This document shows positions 12,337-25,166 of a DNA stretch of 64,000 nucleotides, in pieces. Positions within the stretch are counted from its first letter, which is position 1. The number at the start of each line of letters is the position of its first letter. This DNA is from Latrodectus hesperus (Eukaryota > Arthropoda > Arachnida > Araneae > Theridiidae): NCBI GenBank assembly GCA_037975125.1, contig JAJQOW010000204.1:62001-126000 (forward strand), written 5' to 3'. The position numbers and the translations under genes were made by a program. The notes beneath the pieces are model-generated. The model did no database searches, was not told where the DNA came from, and saw only the letters and a list, made by a program, of their open reading frames with translations.

Positions 12337-15311
12337 ACCCCAGTTAAGCAGAAAACATAGTTAACAATTTAATTTGGATGCTTCTATGCGATTCTTCTTG
12401 AAGTGACCAAAAAACCTGAGCCATTTTCCTCCACTTGAAATAATCCAAGTCTTTTATTGCTTCCAATGTTCCCAATTTAACTGTTAATACTCCTTTGCAA
12501 GCATGGCTTCGCCAAACAACAGATCATTGTATTTTTATAGCGATTACATCAACACTGTAAGACTGTTGAAATTATAAATAGTCTTGATTACATCAAGAAA
12601 TTCCTTTTCAAAGTTTTTCTTTGCATAGTCTTTGCAAGCATACCTATGCGCAATCACAGGTGATTTTCTCGGTCCATGATGTTCATTCGTTCCAATTCAT
12701 TAGATTTCTTACATCAGTCTATCCTGTTTCTACAATGGATTTATAAATGACAGTATATTGTAGTTTAAAAGATTCATCTGGTTCATCAATTAAATATATT
12801 ATAATTAAAGATCATGAGGTCCATTTTCTGAATTTTCCAGTAATTAGCATTCTTAAGAAAATGCATATACAGTTATCGAAATAATGTAAACACCTAGGAA
12901 TGCAAGTGATATTTTTGAAGGTTTAATCTGATTTCGGAATCTCTATTATGTTCACATCTGCGCATGTGCTTGGACTTAACTTCAAGTAATTGTAAAATAT
13001 CAGGTACCGAAATAACATAAGCAGGTTTTACTGGAAAAAAAAATAAATATGTTTTTCATTAAAACAAAAAATTATTTGATAGTTCAAATCTTAAGATCCG
13101 AACTCTTTTTATGACTTTTTAGGCAATATAATCCTGTCTTTTCATGAAACTCAGAAAATTGAAAAGCCTTCCTTCAGCAGATAGCCAACACTAAACACCC
13201 AATAGACAACTTGTTTTAACACAGTTAAAATGATTAAGTCTACGTTTATTTTACCTAATTTACATGCTAACAAATTTGGTCTTAACCACAATGCCAGTAT
13301 AGGTTATCCATATATACATTTATAAATTTTTAAATTATTTTTAGATGTAAAATCAAGTTATTAATATTGAGTAAAAAGAAGAACAATGCTCAAAAGTAAT
13401 GCCAAGTAACAATGAACCATTAATATAAATCTTAATTATTATATTCAAATACATAGTTCAACAGCAGATTTTTTATCATCGGAAAACATTAGTTATTGAT
13501 GATAGTTAATTATTATGAAATTATTGTAAATGACTTATAATCACTCTATGCTAAATTTATAGACCTCATAATTAAAACTGGTAAAATCGTTTTTGTTTAG
13601 GACTTAAATCAGCATAAAGTTTATGATTCTAGTTTTGTTCCTTTTTAGGATATAAATTACGTCTATAAAATAAAAATACTATCGACTAAGGAAAATTTAG
13701 TAGAAACAAAAAATGCGGAAAAATTACACATATTAATTTTTTGTTAAGTATGAATAAAACCAATAAGACAAGCGCTCAAATAAGAAATGTTTTCGCTTAG
13801 GAATTCCATATCTTTATCTCGAGTAAGTAATGTTTAACTTAAACATTTAATAATTCTTATTTAGCCTTGAGGCTTCCAAAGACATATTTTTAGAAAGGTC
13901 TTATAATTCAAACGTCAAGAATAATTATGGCTCTTACTGTAATTTTTTCTGCGCTATTTGAATCTTATTTTTATACCTTCATGCCCTTGAGTATAATACA
14001 GCAACTAATACATCAAGTGAAAATGAAGTGCTCCTGTTTAATAAAAAAACAAGGTATATCTCTCATTTTTCTATTCTTATGTACGAAACATGTGAAAAAG
14101 AATCTACACTGGTTAAATTAATTTTAAATTCATTTTGATGACTTAATTTTAAACTGAGAAAGTATGATGGAAATAAATATTCTAAGTAGTGAATATATTT
14201 TAAAAGCTTAAAAATCTAGTAATTGTTTCTAATTTTTTAATATACTGGAAATTATAAAACATAATTCAAATAAATTTGAAAAAGTAGATATGCTTTCCTA
14301 TTCTCTTTGTAACGTTTTTATCTGCCACATTTACCACAAACCAAAAAGCTAATTATATATTTATCTTTATAATTACGACGTTTAATATAAAAAAAGTTTA
14401 ACACATTCATGTTTATGTTTACATATGTCGGAGCTTTGTAATCAAATGAAAATTTATTTTTTTAATTTAAATACCAAAAGAAAATTAACTTCGCTTTTGA
14501 AAACTGTTATTATACTAAATAAATTTGTGAGACATCTTATCATATTATAAAAAGTAATTAACTTATCGATTTTTTTAAAGTAAGACATAATTTGCGAAAA
14601 ACAATTTTAATTAATATTATTTTAACAAAATTTTTCTTTAACCGCAATTAATGTTTTGTTTTGCATGATTTAAACATTAATAATTCGATAATGTATTAGA
14701 ATCTTCAGTAAGTATAGAACGATATTATACAGCAACTTTATTCGCAAATATTTTAAGTATATGTAAAATCAAAGCTTAAAATAAAAAGTAATATGCTTAT
14801 ACGAAAATAGTTTCAGAATAGTGAAATGAAGTCATTTGAAATTATATCAAAGTCTAGCTTAAACAATGTATTTACAACATTCATAGCACTATGATAACAA
14901 AAAGAGTTACACTTACACATTCATTAAATGTCACAGTTTTCAGAAATAAAGACAAAACTCACACGTGAAATGTTGTATGTTCTTATTTTGAAACATCTAA
15001 TGGCAACAATTATTCGATTCTAGATTTTTTAATAAAAGCTCCAAATAAAAAAAAAATTTAAAAATTGTGAAAATTTTGAAAATTAAATATTTTTGTGTAT
15101 ATTTAAATTTTATATGTATGTTCTAACCTTCAATTTAACAGTTCAGAGTCTATTTTAAGTGACAAGTCCTATATAAATCATCCTTTATATGCCAAATATA
15201 ATCGTAGAACAATAAGACAAACCATGTGTGTGGGGGGGTGTCAAAAATGTCAGTAATTATTTTTTTAACCAAAAGGAAAATAGATAAAAATAATTTTGAA
15301 ACGAAAAATGT
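12337..15311. other. AT-rich sequence, nothing firmly recognised
   Basis: On the minus strand 12,340-12,720 gives short in-frame pieces separated by stops, such as a 25-residue stretch with several Lys and Trp residues. They hint at a decayed coding relic but match no family I can name. The rest, to 15,311, is plain AT-rich sequence. Confidence 0.4.
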
Positions 15312-15960
15312 CTACAAAATATTGATAATATCTTCCATAATTAATAAACTATAAAAATAAGTTTTTGTTGTTATGAATCCCAGATTGTCTAGCTTTGCTA
15401 GACAATCTCCATAAATCCAAAAATATACAAAAAGTCGGAAAACAATATCAGGATACAATGGCCAAGGATCCTGATGAACCTCGTCCTTTTTAAAATCCAA
15501 TGGCCAAGATAACCTTATCACCCCTACACCAATGGCACTCAGGGAAGACCTTCTGTTCTTGTTGGAAAGCAGGCGAGGAGGATTCATGGTGAAAAGGAAG
15601 GAGCATCTCCAACTGTCCAAAAGACCTGGGGCATCATAAGCAGAAGATTGATTAAGGCTCGGTTGCCTGACTGTATTAATTAGGCATTATGGAATGACCT
15701 TCATGCCTAGAATGACCCTACCAGGACAAAAACTCCCAACGTACTTCGCCCTTTCCGCCTATTAACACCCATCCACCACATTGAGGTAACAGTCAGAATT
15801 AAGAGGGGAAAATACGATTATAAAATCAGCTATGGGAAGCTTTCAGGCTTTCATATAAAGAATAATATACGAGGTTGGCAACTGGAAAATATTGTAAAGC
15901 ATTTATGTAATTGTATTACCAATGAAAAATTCTTCCTTCAGTAATGACTGCACTTATGTG
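15312..15960. other. GC-richer block with short hairpin, unidentified
   Basis: This stretch is less AT-rich than its flanks. It holds a 102-codon minus-strand frame at 15,312-15,620 without a recognisable domain. A perfect 12-bp hairpin, AGATTGTCTAGC-TTT-GCTAGACAATCT, lies at 15,382-15,408. On the plus strand about 15,750-15,900 is open without a stop but matches no family I know. It is probably a transposon remnant. No terminal repeats were found. Confidence 0.35.
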
Positions 15961-17758
15961 TCACAGGGAAGGACACTGACAGATGCAAGTCCGCAGTGGC
16001 CTGTTTGGTTTGGTGTCATTCTCATTATGAGAATTAGTATGTTTTAAACTTGGCTTAACATAACATCTGTCGTGTTTACTAATGGTGGCAAGAGAATGTT
16101 AAACATATCGGGTCGCAATGTCCTCCAAGTGAAATGATACCACTGGGATTGAAAGTAACGTTTAAAAAGCTTCTGCTTGGTACCACTTCTTAATTAGAGA
16201 AACGCCACACCCAGTAGTGATAGAGCTCATCTCTAGGATGGCTATAGGGAAGTATGCCCATGCACACTCCAATAGATATGTGCAAATAAAACGGAAACCC
16301 AATATCAATCTCCTATTTTTAAGCAAATATTGGGAGCGAATTCTTAATTTTCGAATAAGAAAACGGGTCCTATCAAAAGATCACGCTGAAATCAGTAATA
16401 CACATATCTTATAATTCTGAGAAAACTATAAAACTGTAAAAAACAAAATGAATAAAATAAAAAAATGCCATATTTCACATCCAGTTATACATTTTTATCT
16501 TTTGCATCAAAATATATGCAAATATATTTTCAAGTTAGAGAAGTTTTTTCCAAACCAATTTGGAACGTTTCAAAATAAATATAATATCGGCATAAGATAA
16601 AAACAAAATATCTAAAGTCAAATATATGCGTAATTTATGAACTATTTTAAAGTTAAATTATATATGTGCGGAATAAGTTTTTTTTTCTATATTTCAATAT
16701 GCTTTTATGAAACTTTTATTAACCAAAATGTCTATTTTAATAAGATAAGTATTTAATGCTATGTTTAAAATGGTAGATATAAATACTTTTCATAATTAAT
16801 TGAAAGTTTAGGAAATAAGACATTGTAATTGAGTGTTTGCATATGACGTCAGAAAATCACGGGAGAACGAAAATCTTAGGTTTCAAAGTGTAATTAAAAG
16901 TAATATGAAATTATAAAACGTAAAGCTGATTTTTTAACTATAAATTTTAAAACTTCGATTTTTTTCAGTGGATTTTATTAATGGAATTCATTTTTTTTTC
17001 AATTATATTGTGTAACTCTGATTTGTTTTCTTACATAAAATATATATATATATAGTATTAAAAAATTTGAATTTAAAAGAAAATTACTCTTTTTGATATC
17101 TAAATTTACTTTCTGGGAAAAACTATAAGGCTTGTATTAAAAATTTTTTAGAATCAAAATGATAACTAACTTTCCTTTTCTATGCCTATTTTTAGACATT
17201 TTTAGGGAACGCTAATGAGAAACGCCATCATTTATTTTGTTGCATTTTTATTTCAATGATTATTAATTTTTTAAAATTAAAACCATTTCATTGATAAATA
17301 ATAATACAAAAATACACGTAAATTTATTCTTATTATAAATTCATCAGAGTAGACTACTGTAAATTTTATTCCTGTCATTTTAATGCTGTGCACACAACTA
17401 AAAGAAAAGAAGCGATAATTTATATTTACAAATAATACAGCAATTCAAGATAAAACATTTTGATCATTTATTGAACATAAAATCTTAAAGTGTTTATCAA
17501 AAAATAATCATTTTCTTGCTTTTTAGATTAATTTCAAACGTGTTATGTTTTACATTATTAAGGAAATTCTACATAATTCACTCGAATAATCTTGTTTTAT
17601 TATATAATTTAATGTGGTTTCGAAACAAAGTTCAAAATGGGAAAGATTTAAACCATCTTTTATCTTCTTCGTTCAAAGCAACTATTGCCGCCTACCTTAT
17701 TATAAGAGGCCGAAAATTAGAATACTCAAATACTATTTTGCAGGACTGCGGGTTTAGT
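15961..17758. other. No gene recognised
   Basis: 15,961-16,250 is moderately GC-rich and may belong to the preceding block. 16,440-17,758 is AT-rich with a short (TA)n at 17,040-17,056. The frames at 16,217-16,414 and 17,516-17,767 have no motif. Confidence 0.45.
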
Positions 17759-18140
17759 AAAGTGTGAATTTTCAGCGTTTCGGAATGGCTTTTCCCTTGT
17801 GAAGTTCCCCCTTTAATCCTTTCACATCCTCTTCACCTGAGTCAATATTCTTCGCACTTAAAACACGAACAGTATCTCTATAGGCTGTATTTCAGGTAGC
17901 ATCCTCACCTTCGAAAAGTATGCAGAAGCGGTTAGCGTTGCCATGGTTACCGAGTAATATGCCCAGTTGAGATAGCACGGATTTTTCCCGAGATTAACTC
18001 GCACATTGTTAAAAGGGTATTTTTACGGAGAGGTGCCTCTCCGAGTAGCGTATTGGCATGCCCAAACACGCTTTTAATCTTGTTTTCCTTCCGAGTTTCG
18101 CATCGAAAATGCATAAGCAATTCGTCTGACTGCATTTTTT
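17759..18140. other. GC-richer block with 8-bp hairpin, unidentified
   Basis: This block is clearly less AT-rich than its surroundings. It contains CGGAGAGG-TG-CCTCTCCG at 18,026-18,043, an 8-bp perfect stem with a 2-nt loop. No convincing coding frame was found (62 codons minus at 17,947-18,135). It lies just before the longest TA tract. Candidates are a transposon fragment or a non-coding regulatory or exon sequence; I cannot decide. Confidence 0.35.
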
Positions 18141-18319
18141 TTAAATAAGAAAATTTTTGAGAACTTTGCGCATCTCATGAAATTGAATGTGTGGTTTGCT
18201 TCGAACGTAAAGAAATAAAGTTTAATAGAAATACTTTAGATGGAGAATATAATAAATATATATAAAACTTATACTGGACTATATCAAAAACTGCTTCCAG
18301 TTTTGAAACATTAAATTTA

Positions 18320-18965
<646 letters not shown>

Positions 18966-19529
18966 TTCAAATATAGTGCATAAGTGACGGAAAGGCAAAA
19001 ACTGCAGACTAAGTAGAAAAAAATTTAATGTTATTTTTAAAACATTATGGGCATATTTTATAAATAGTAATAGTAATTTTAATCTTATTATTTTCTCACT
19101 AATATAAAAAATAAGCACTTTGATAGGCTTTTGGTGTCTAATATATCTTAAATTTATGTAGTAATTTATGGCAATATATTTAATTTCACACAATACGATT
19201 CATACATAATAATCAATATCCCATCGAAATCTCTGTTTATAATTAGTATTATTCCTAACCACTTATCAACAGTTATTTCCTTCATATCATTATGTTATAT
19301 TGCATGTCATTTGCACATATTATTACATCCAAAAGTACACATATTTTTTCGATATAATTAAATTTATAAAGTCTTAGATTATCAAGGTGGTGAATGCCAA
19401 AATTAATCGTATGAGTTGTGTATATAGTGTGACATCTTAAGTGTTTTAAAATGTTGAGGAATTGTAACAATCATATCTCAGGTTTTTGGTTGATTAGCTT
19501 CCTTCATTACAAAATAATTTGATAATTTA
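18966..19529. other. AT-rich sequence, nothing recognised
   Basis: Unique sequence between the TA tract and a small retrotransposon relic. The 62-codon minus frame at 19,282-19,470 has no motif. Confidence 0.5.
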
Positions 19530-19640
19530 TCTTATTGGATTCCAAGTCAATTGTCTTATTAGTCTTCCAATTATTGTACTTGATGGAAATGAAAATGTTG
19601 ATGAGGTTGCTGATGTAGCATCAAGTCCGTTTCAGCTGTA
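19530..19640 (+). pseudogene. Possible RNase H (LINE) relic
   Basis: TGG ATT CCA AGT CA at 19,536 reads WIPS, as before the conserved His of retrotransposon RNase H. After about 20 unmatched bases, 19,573-19,629 reads IVLDGNENVDEVADVASSP, which fits the GNE-x-x-D-x-(A/L)-A end of that domain. Only these two short blocks survive and they lie in different frames. The call rests on motif spacing alone. Confidence 0.45.
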
Positions 19641-20610
19641 TTTCATAATATTTTTCATTTTCTGTCATAGGTACCTTTGATACCTCATAGTGAACAGCCA
19701 AGCGATGGAACGATTGCTGTTCATTATCAGGTGAGGCCCTTCAATAACAACCGTTTTATTACTTAAAAAGAAAGCTTTTCGCAGATGCTAGGCTATATTC
19801 TCATGTTACAGGGGAGAAAGTCTTGTAAACTTATAAGCATTCAACTTAGAAGTAGGGAAGATATAAATGCAGAAAGTAAATGTAGTATTCGCTTCCAACG
19901 GTTCAACCCACTTTAATCGAATATGGAAACTTCCATTCTCAAGAATAGATTCTTATCTATAGAAACTCAATCGCAGGAATCATGTGGAAATGACTATTCG
20001 TCTACAAACAAACCATCACTTCATTATCAATTCCACTCTTGCCAAGTGCAGTTGTTATTAAATTAATTTGCCTTCTTATTTGAGATACACACTATTCACA
20101 CACAAACATTTGATTCACCGATCAGATTCAATAAACTTTATGCAACTTCTTTTCAAAGTTGCTATATTTTTACATATGTATTTTTAAACACACGAAAAAT
20201 TCTTCAAATTACCTTCACAATTTAATGAATAGTTTTATTTATATAAACTTTTGAAATAGAGGGATAATTTAAAACACAATATTTTTTATCCAAAATTCAA
20301 AGTGTTTTAATGTAAAATTTGTCTAAAATTTTTAAAATAAAAACTTCCTAAATGATGAAGAATGATCTCGTCACTGTTCATTTAAACTGCTTCTAAAATG
20401 TCTCAAAAATTCAAAAAAATAAGTATTTCCCCATCCTCTTCAATACTTCCGAATTGGCATTTCAAGTGAAAAGGCTTAATATTGGATTAAAAGAAAGAAA
20501 AACTCCGTAAACAACAATGATTAGAAACTATGTAAACATTGCTGTTTACATTTGTGTGTATCATATAGTAGTTAAAAATTATTAATGATATTTCTTCAAT
20601 TTTAATAGTT

Positions 20611-20612
<2 letters not shown>
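19641..20612. other. AT-rich sequence, nothing firmly recognised
   Basis: 19,650-19,850 could be the continuation of the preceding LINE relic, but no protein block is readable. The remainder is unremarkable. Confidence 0.45.

Positions 20613-20682
<70 letters not shown>
20613..20682. repeat. (TA)n microsatellite
   Basis: An uninterrupted TA dinucleotide run of about 70 bp. Confidence 0.95.
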
Positions 20683-20685
<3 letters not shown>

Positions 20686-22640
20686 GTATTACTTTGAAGA
20701 TTCAATTTTTTCTTTTTTGTTGCAGTTGTTCTCTCAAAATATGAATTAATTAGTTATGTATAAATAAATACATAAAAAACAGTAATTAAGGCAACTAATT
20801 AATGTGACAAAATTTTTAACTTATTTTTGCAGAACCATAATTCCTTTTTTTTCCCCCCTCTACCTTCAATCTGGGTCATTGCAGTTTTTAAGCAAGGGGA
20901 ATTATTATCTGGAACATGACTACCGTTTCTTTATAATTCCTTAAAGAAACGGCGACATCATATTTTTTGGAACTTATTCACGGCAGCTATAGAATTTCCA
21001 TCCCGCAATCCCAACTGCCTAAGAAAAGAAAACAGGGTGGGGGGAGGAACAATAAGAGAAAAAAAAGAAAATGCCTCATTGATGTTAAGAAGGCAAATTT
21101 GTTACCGCGCCAAAAAAGAAGCGCACCCGGTAATAACTCTGGCGAATGTATGTAAGAGAAAAGAGAGATGAAATAAAAAAGAGCTATTTAAAATGGAAGG
21201 TGGAAAAAATATTTCAAAATAAAACCGTTGAAAATTCTTTCTTCCAGATGAGAAAAAATCGCTATAAGCGTTGCCAACACGTGAGTGACAATGTCTCCCA
21301 AAAGTCATGCGTTTCTTTATTTAACCGCAAGAATAAAATGAATAAAAAAAACGAACCCCAGGCGATACATTAATAAATAATCAACTATTCGTATCTTCTA
21401 AAATAATCTTTTGGTTCCAGGGTGCTTGGTGGAAATATTTTGTTACTAAATCAAAAATAATCGTTTGGAAGGTTAAGTTGAGAGTATTATACTTTATCCC
21501 TTGGGCAAACGATTCCATGTTTAAAAATAGTTATTTATTTATTTTTTTGGTGTCTTGGGTACGATAGTGTGTTTTTAATTCCCAACTTTTAAAATACTTT
21601 AGGAATTTATTGTTTGATTTAGTTTGAAAAGAAATAATTGTAAAGTCGTCATGAAGAAATCTTATAAACAAGTTAGTTTTGAAATTCTTAACTTTAAGGA
21701 TAATTCTTTTTTTATCGCTTGTTCTTTTCTTTTTTTCTTATCGACTTCTTATTTTGTACCTTATCGCCTTTTTCTTATTCTTGAACTACAATACTTTTAA
21801 AGGCATTTTTTTCAACATGAAAATGTTAACCTAATGATTTGTTACACCGTATTTGCCGTTGCATATAACGCAATTTTTCCTGAAAATGAGTCTGAAAAAC
21901 GAATATAAAGAATAATAAAGTTTTATTTTTCAAAAAGTGAAAAAAAGGGGTGCCTCTGACCATTATTGTCCCCAAATACGGAAAATGGCTTTCAAATATA
22001 TTAAATATATAATTAAATAGTAAGTTTTTAATGATACATAAGTGTTCAAAACATATTTGACAACTATATAATAATGGAATAAAATTTCGTAACTTCAAAT
22101 CAATACTTGTAAGCTGATTTTAGGTAATGATTACGGCATGAAGATTGTATATTATTTTTATTACAATTGTTTTAATAGTTAAACATTCTTTAACAATATT
22201 TTCACACAATGCCGAAAACACTATTAAAAAGAGAGACATTGGTTCAAGAAAAGAATACAAAAACAAATGAATTCCTGTTACTCTTGATTTTTAATTATTA
22301 GATTTTAATCAAAGAAATCATTTTGAATTCTTGTAGAATCCCGATTTTTTATAATATTTGATACTGTTTAAGTAAATCTTCATGAGATGATAAAATATTT
22401 GGTAAATAATAAGTTATACACAAATCAATTATTAATTTTTGTCAACACTTTTTTTGACAAAGTGTGAAAAAAGTTTTTGAAAGTGTGAAAAAGGAAATTC
22501 ATACTTTCAAAGGAAAAAGAAAATCCCAAACATAGAAGCAATTTTTCAGTTTGTTTGAATATATTTGCATTATTCTATTTACATGCTCTAAAAATGCTAA
22601 TGTGTTTATTAGTTATACTTAATCAATAACATATTTTTCA
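20683..22640. other. No gene recognised; short hairpin
   Basis: Contains an 11-bp inverted repeat, CCGTTTCTTTA / TAAAGAAACGG, at 20,923-20,952. A purine-rich, less AT-rich stretch lies at 20,960-21,370, with Lys-rich frames (20,967-21,155; 21,146-21,373) that look compositional. The 90-codon minus frame at 21,826-22,098 shows no motif. A small direct repeat of GAAAGTGTGAAAAA occurs near 22,460-22,490. Confidence 0.45.
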
Positions 22641-22778
22641 TTTTTGCTAAGAAAGTACATCGATTTACAAATGCAAAATACGTTAATTTCAATATTTATT
22701 ATGCATCTTCTTCTTCTTAAAGTTAGGTTTGTATGTCATTGGCACCTCTGCTTTAATCAGCATTTTGTACCATTAACT

Positions 22779-23230
22779 CTAAACCCAATGTTTCCTAGTT
22801 CCAGTTACTCGGGTCATCCACTTTATTAATAAAGTCCGATATAACCCTTTAATGGAGGCTAAGTGTAACTCTCTAGTATGGATAATACCTAAAGAAGTTA
22901 ATCTAAGGAGGCCAAGAGCCTCACAATCGTAAAGGATATGCTTGGCCGTTTCCTCTTGCGTATGACATTTCCTGCAGATAGGGTCTTGCTGAAACAATTC
23001 CATTTTATGGAGGTGTTTTCTGAAATAGTAGTGTCCAGTTATGAAGCCTACGATTATAGCGTATCTTCTGCCTAGAGCATCTTAGAATTTCAGACGGAAT
23101 TCCTCGCTGATGATCCACAAATGATTCTGGTCAGAGAGTCAGTCATGCTAGCGATAGCTTCCTGACTTTCACCAGAAGAATATGGTTTGGAGGTCACTTC
23201 TATCTCCTGTGAAGGATTCATTGCTGCCCC
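22779..23230 (-). pseudogene. Non-LTR retrotransposon C-terminal relic (zinc-knuckle region)
   Basis: On the minus strand a 74-codon frame (22,779-23,003) contains CRKCHTQEETAKHILYDC, a Cys-X2-Cys-X8-His-X4-Cys block typical of the extreme C-terminus of RNase H-bearing LINEs. Further upstream on the minus strand (about 23,005-23,080), after frame breaks, IVGFITGHYYFRKHLHKM resembles the (T/S)GH-x-x-(F/L) stretch that precedes the knuckle in these proteins. The catalytic part of RNase H and the reverse transcriptase are absent or unreadable, so this is another 5'-truncated dead copy. A TTGCTGCCCC repeat at 23,220 and 23,242 marks its upstream edge. Confidence 0.7.
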
Positions 23231-23652
23231 TTCACTAGTATTGCTGCCCCGTTATACTATTATGCAACAACAAATTTTATAAATATTTCTAACTGCTTGA
23301 GTATTTTGAATAATTTTAGTTTAATTTCGTACACTTCATCTTAAAATTACTCACACAAAGACACGTGTAAATATATACTTATAAATATGTATAATATAGA
23401 ATGTTAATTTGATTTCTGAAACATAGAAAAATAAAAACGGTACTTACTTTTTTTGACATTAATAACATTCTTAACAGAAGTATACAATTTAAAAACCAAT
23501 AATTATTATTACTATTTATTCATTTTCTATTCTTAATAAAATCCATTTTTATATTACTGGATTTACTCTTATGGCTTAAATTTCATATAAAATAATGTAA
23601 ATTTGAAGAAAAATCTTCAGAATTATTTACTTTCTAATGGATCTAAATTATA

Positions 23653-25166
23653 CACTCGTGTCCATAAATTAAGGATAATGCAAGTTCATGCAAAGAAAGA
23701 GATAGAAGCAAAACAGATGGGACTTATTTGTAAAGTCTATTTATTAAACAAAAAGTAAAGAGCAAAAAAGATGCTATATGATTAAAATAATTAATAAAAA
23801 ATTGTAATTTTTACTCCCTGGAGCAAATTTAAAAAAAAACAATTTACAAAAACCAATATAACATGGTTGGTATGATGATAAATACATAGTATGCCCCTCA
23901 GATGATGCAATGCAGGCCGTACAACACCTAGGCATGCCGAGTATCAAATTATCGATCGGATCTTGGGGAATGATACACAACTCATCAAGCAATGCTCTCC
24001 TAAGTTCTGGCAGACATGTTGGAAGGGGTTGACGGTCTGCAACTCGTCGGCCAAGCATGTCCCACACATGCTCTACTGGATTTAAGTCCGGTGAGTATGT
24101 TGGCCAGTCCATAAGGGTGATATCCTCCGATTCCAGGCACTCGTCTACAATGTTTCGCACGGTGAAGACGGGTGTTGTCATCTCTAAGCAGAAATTCTCC
24201 ACCCCATGGCGCCCCAAAACAAACGTACATGTTGTTCCAGAATGACATCCCGATAGAAGTGGCCTGTCATGGTCACAGTGTGAACATCCAGGTTAGTTCT
24301 GGAACCCAGAATAATTCCTCATTAAACGAGCAATCCTGCTTCACCGTAACGATGTTGTTCAATGGTGTTCTCATGGTGGTAACAGGTACATGGCCCTCTC
24401 CATATGAAAGTCCGGCGAAAATGAGACTGAAAGCTAAACCTAGACTCGTCGGAAAACATCACACAAGACCACTATTGCGATGTCCACAATGCATGCTCTC
24501 TACTCCAGGTTGACCGCAGGCGACAGTGAGTTGCGGTAAGTGGAACACATCTGACAAGCCTACGAGCATATAGATCAATGTGTCCTAAGCATCTGTACAC
24601 GGTCTGTCTTGAAAATGTCGTACCGGTAGCGGAAGAGAGCTGACGAGACAGGTCTGATGTTGTGCTTTGTCTGTTTCTTTTGGCAGTAACTGACAAACAC
24701 CGGTCCTCATTCGGCGTTGTAACTCGAGGGCGACCTGTGCTGTAACGTCTACTCACATTACCATCATTTTGGAACCATTGCCAAAGCTTGGAGATGACAC
24801 TATGGACGATTCCAAGTTCCTCGGAATCTTCCAGCTGGGTAAGTCCATATTCCAGACGTCCGGTAATTCTACCACGTAAAACATCATCCAGATGCTTCCT
24901 TTGTGCCATAACTATGCAGTTATTGCACTGAAAGGCTTTTAAAGCGCTTGTGAACAATTTTACTTTTTTCCAACCATTCCTTAGGTACCCCTCTCTTACA
25001 CTCTTGTCATTGTGACGTACTTTTGGCGCCATCTGATGGTTTCTTGTAATTTACATATTATTTTTCAAGATATGTGTTCTATATGTGTATTCTATACGTG
25101 AAATTTTCGTTTTGGAGTTCAATTTCTGTGTGATTCTGAATCATCCTTAATTTTTAAACATGAATG
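23653..25166 (-). mobile_element. Tc1-like DNA transposon, nearly full length, decayed
   Basis: The left end at 23,653 reads CACTCGTGTCCATAAATTAA followed by GGATAATGC. The reverse complement of the right end, from 25,166, reads CATTCATGTTTAAAAATTAA then GGATGATTC. These are degraded terminal inverted repeats whose differences are largely C-to-T and G-to-A transitions. TA precedes the left end; the right flank reads TT, which fits a decayed TA target duplication. The total length of about 1.51 kb is normal for Tc1 elements. The transposase runs on the minus strand and has several stops and frameshifts. Confidence 0.85.
23860..24909 (-). pseudogene. Tc1-family transposase (DD34E), broken
   Basis: The enzyme would cut and rejoin transposon ends at TA. 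The likely start is ATG at 24,909-24,907 (MAQRKHLDDVLRGRITGRLE), not the upstream ATG of the same frame at 25,032, because family members start at this point. A paired helix-turn-helix region follows: EELGIVHSVISKLWQWFQND, then a GRPR hinge and a second helical set (TFSRQTVYRCLG). TAG at 24,474-24,472 ends the open frame. The same frame continues with FSDESRF, the first catalytic Asp, near 24,450. Two adjacent stops lie at about 24,326-24,321. A frameshift before EFLLRDDNTRLHRA (second Asp, about 24,180) and another before YSPDLNPVEHVWD (catalytic Glu, about 24,080) complete the damage. All three catalytic residues are still encoded, but no continuous protein can be made. Confidence 0.9.
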
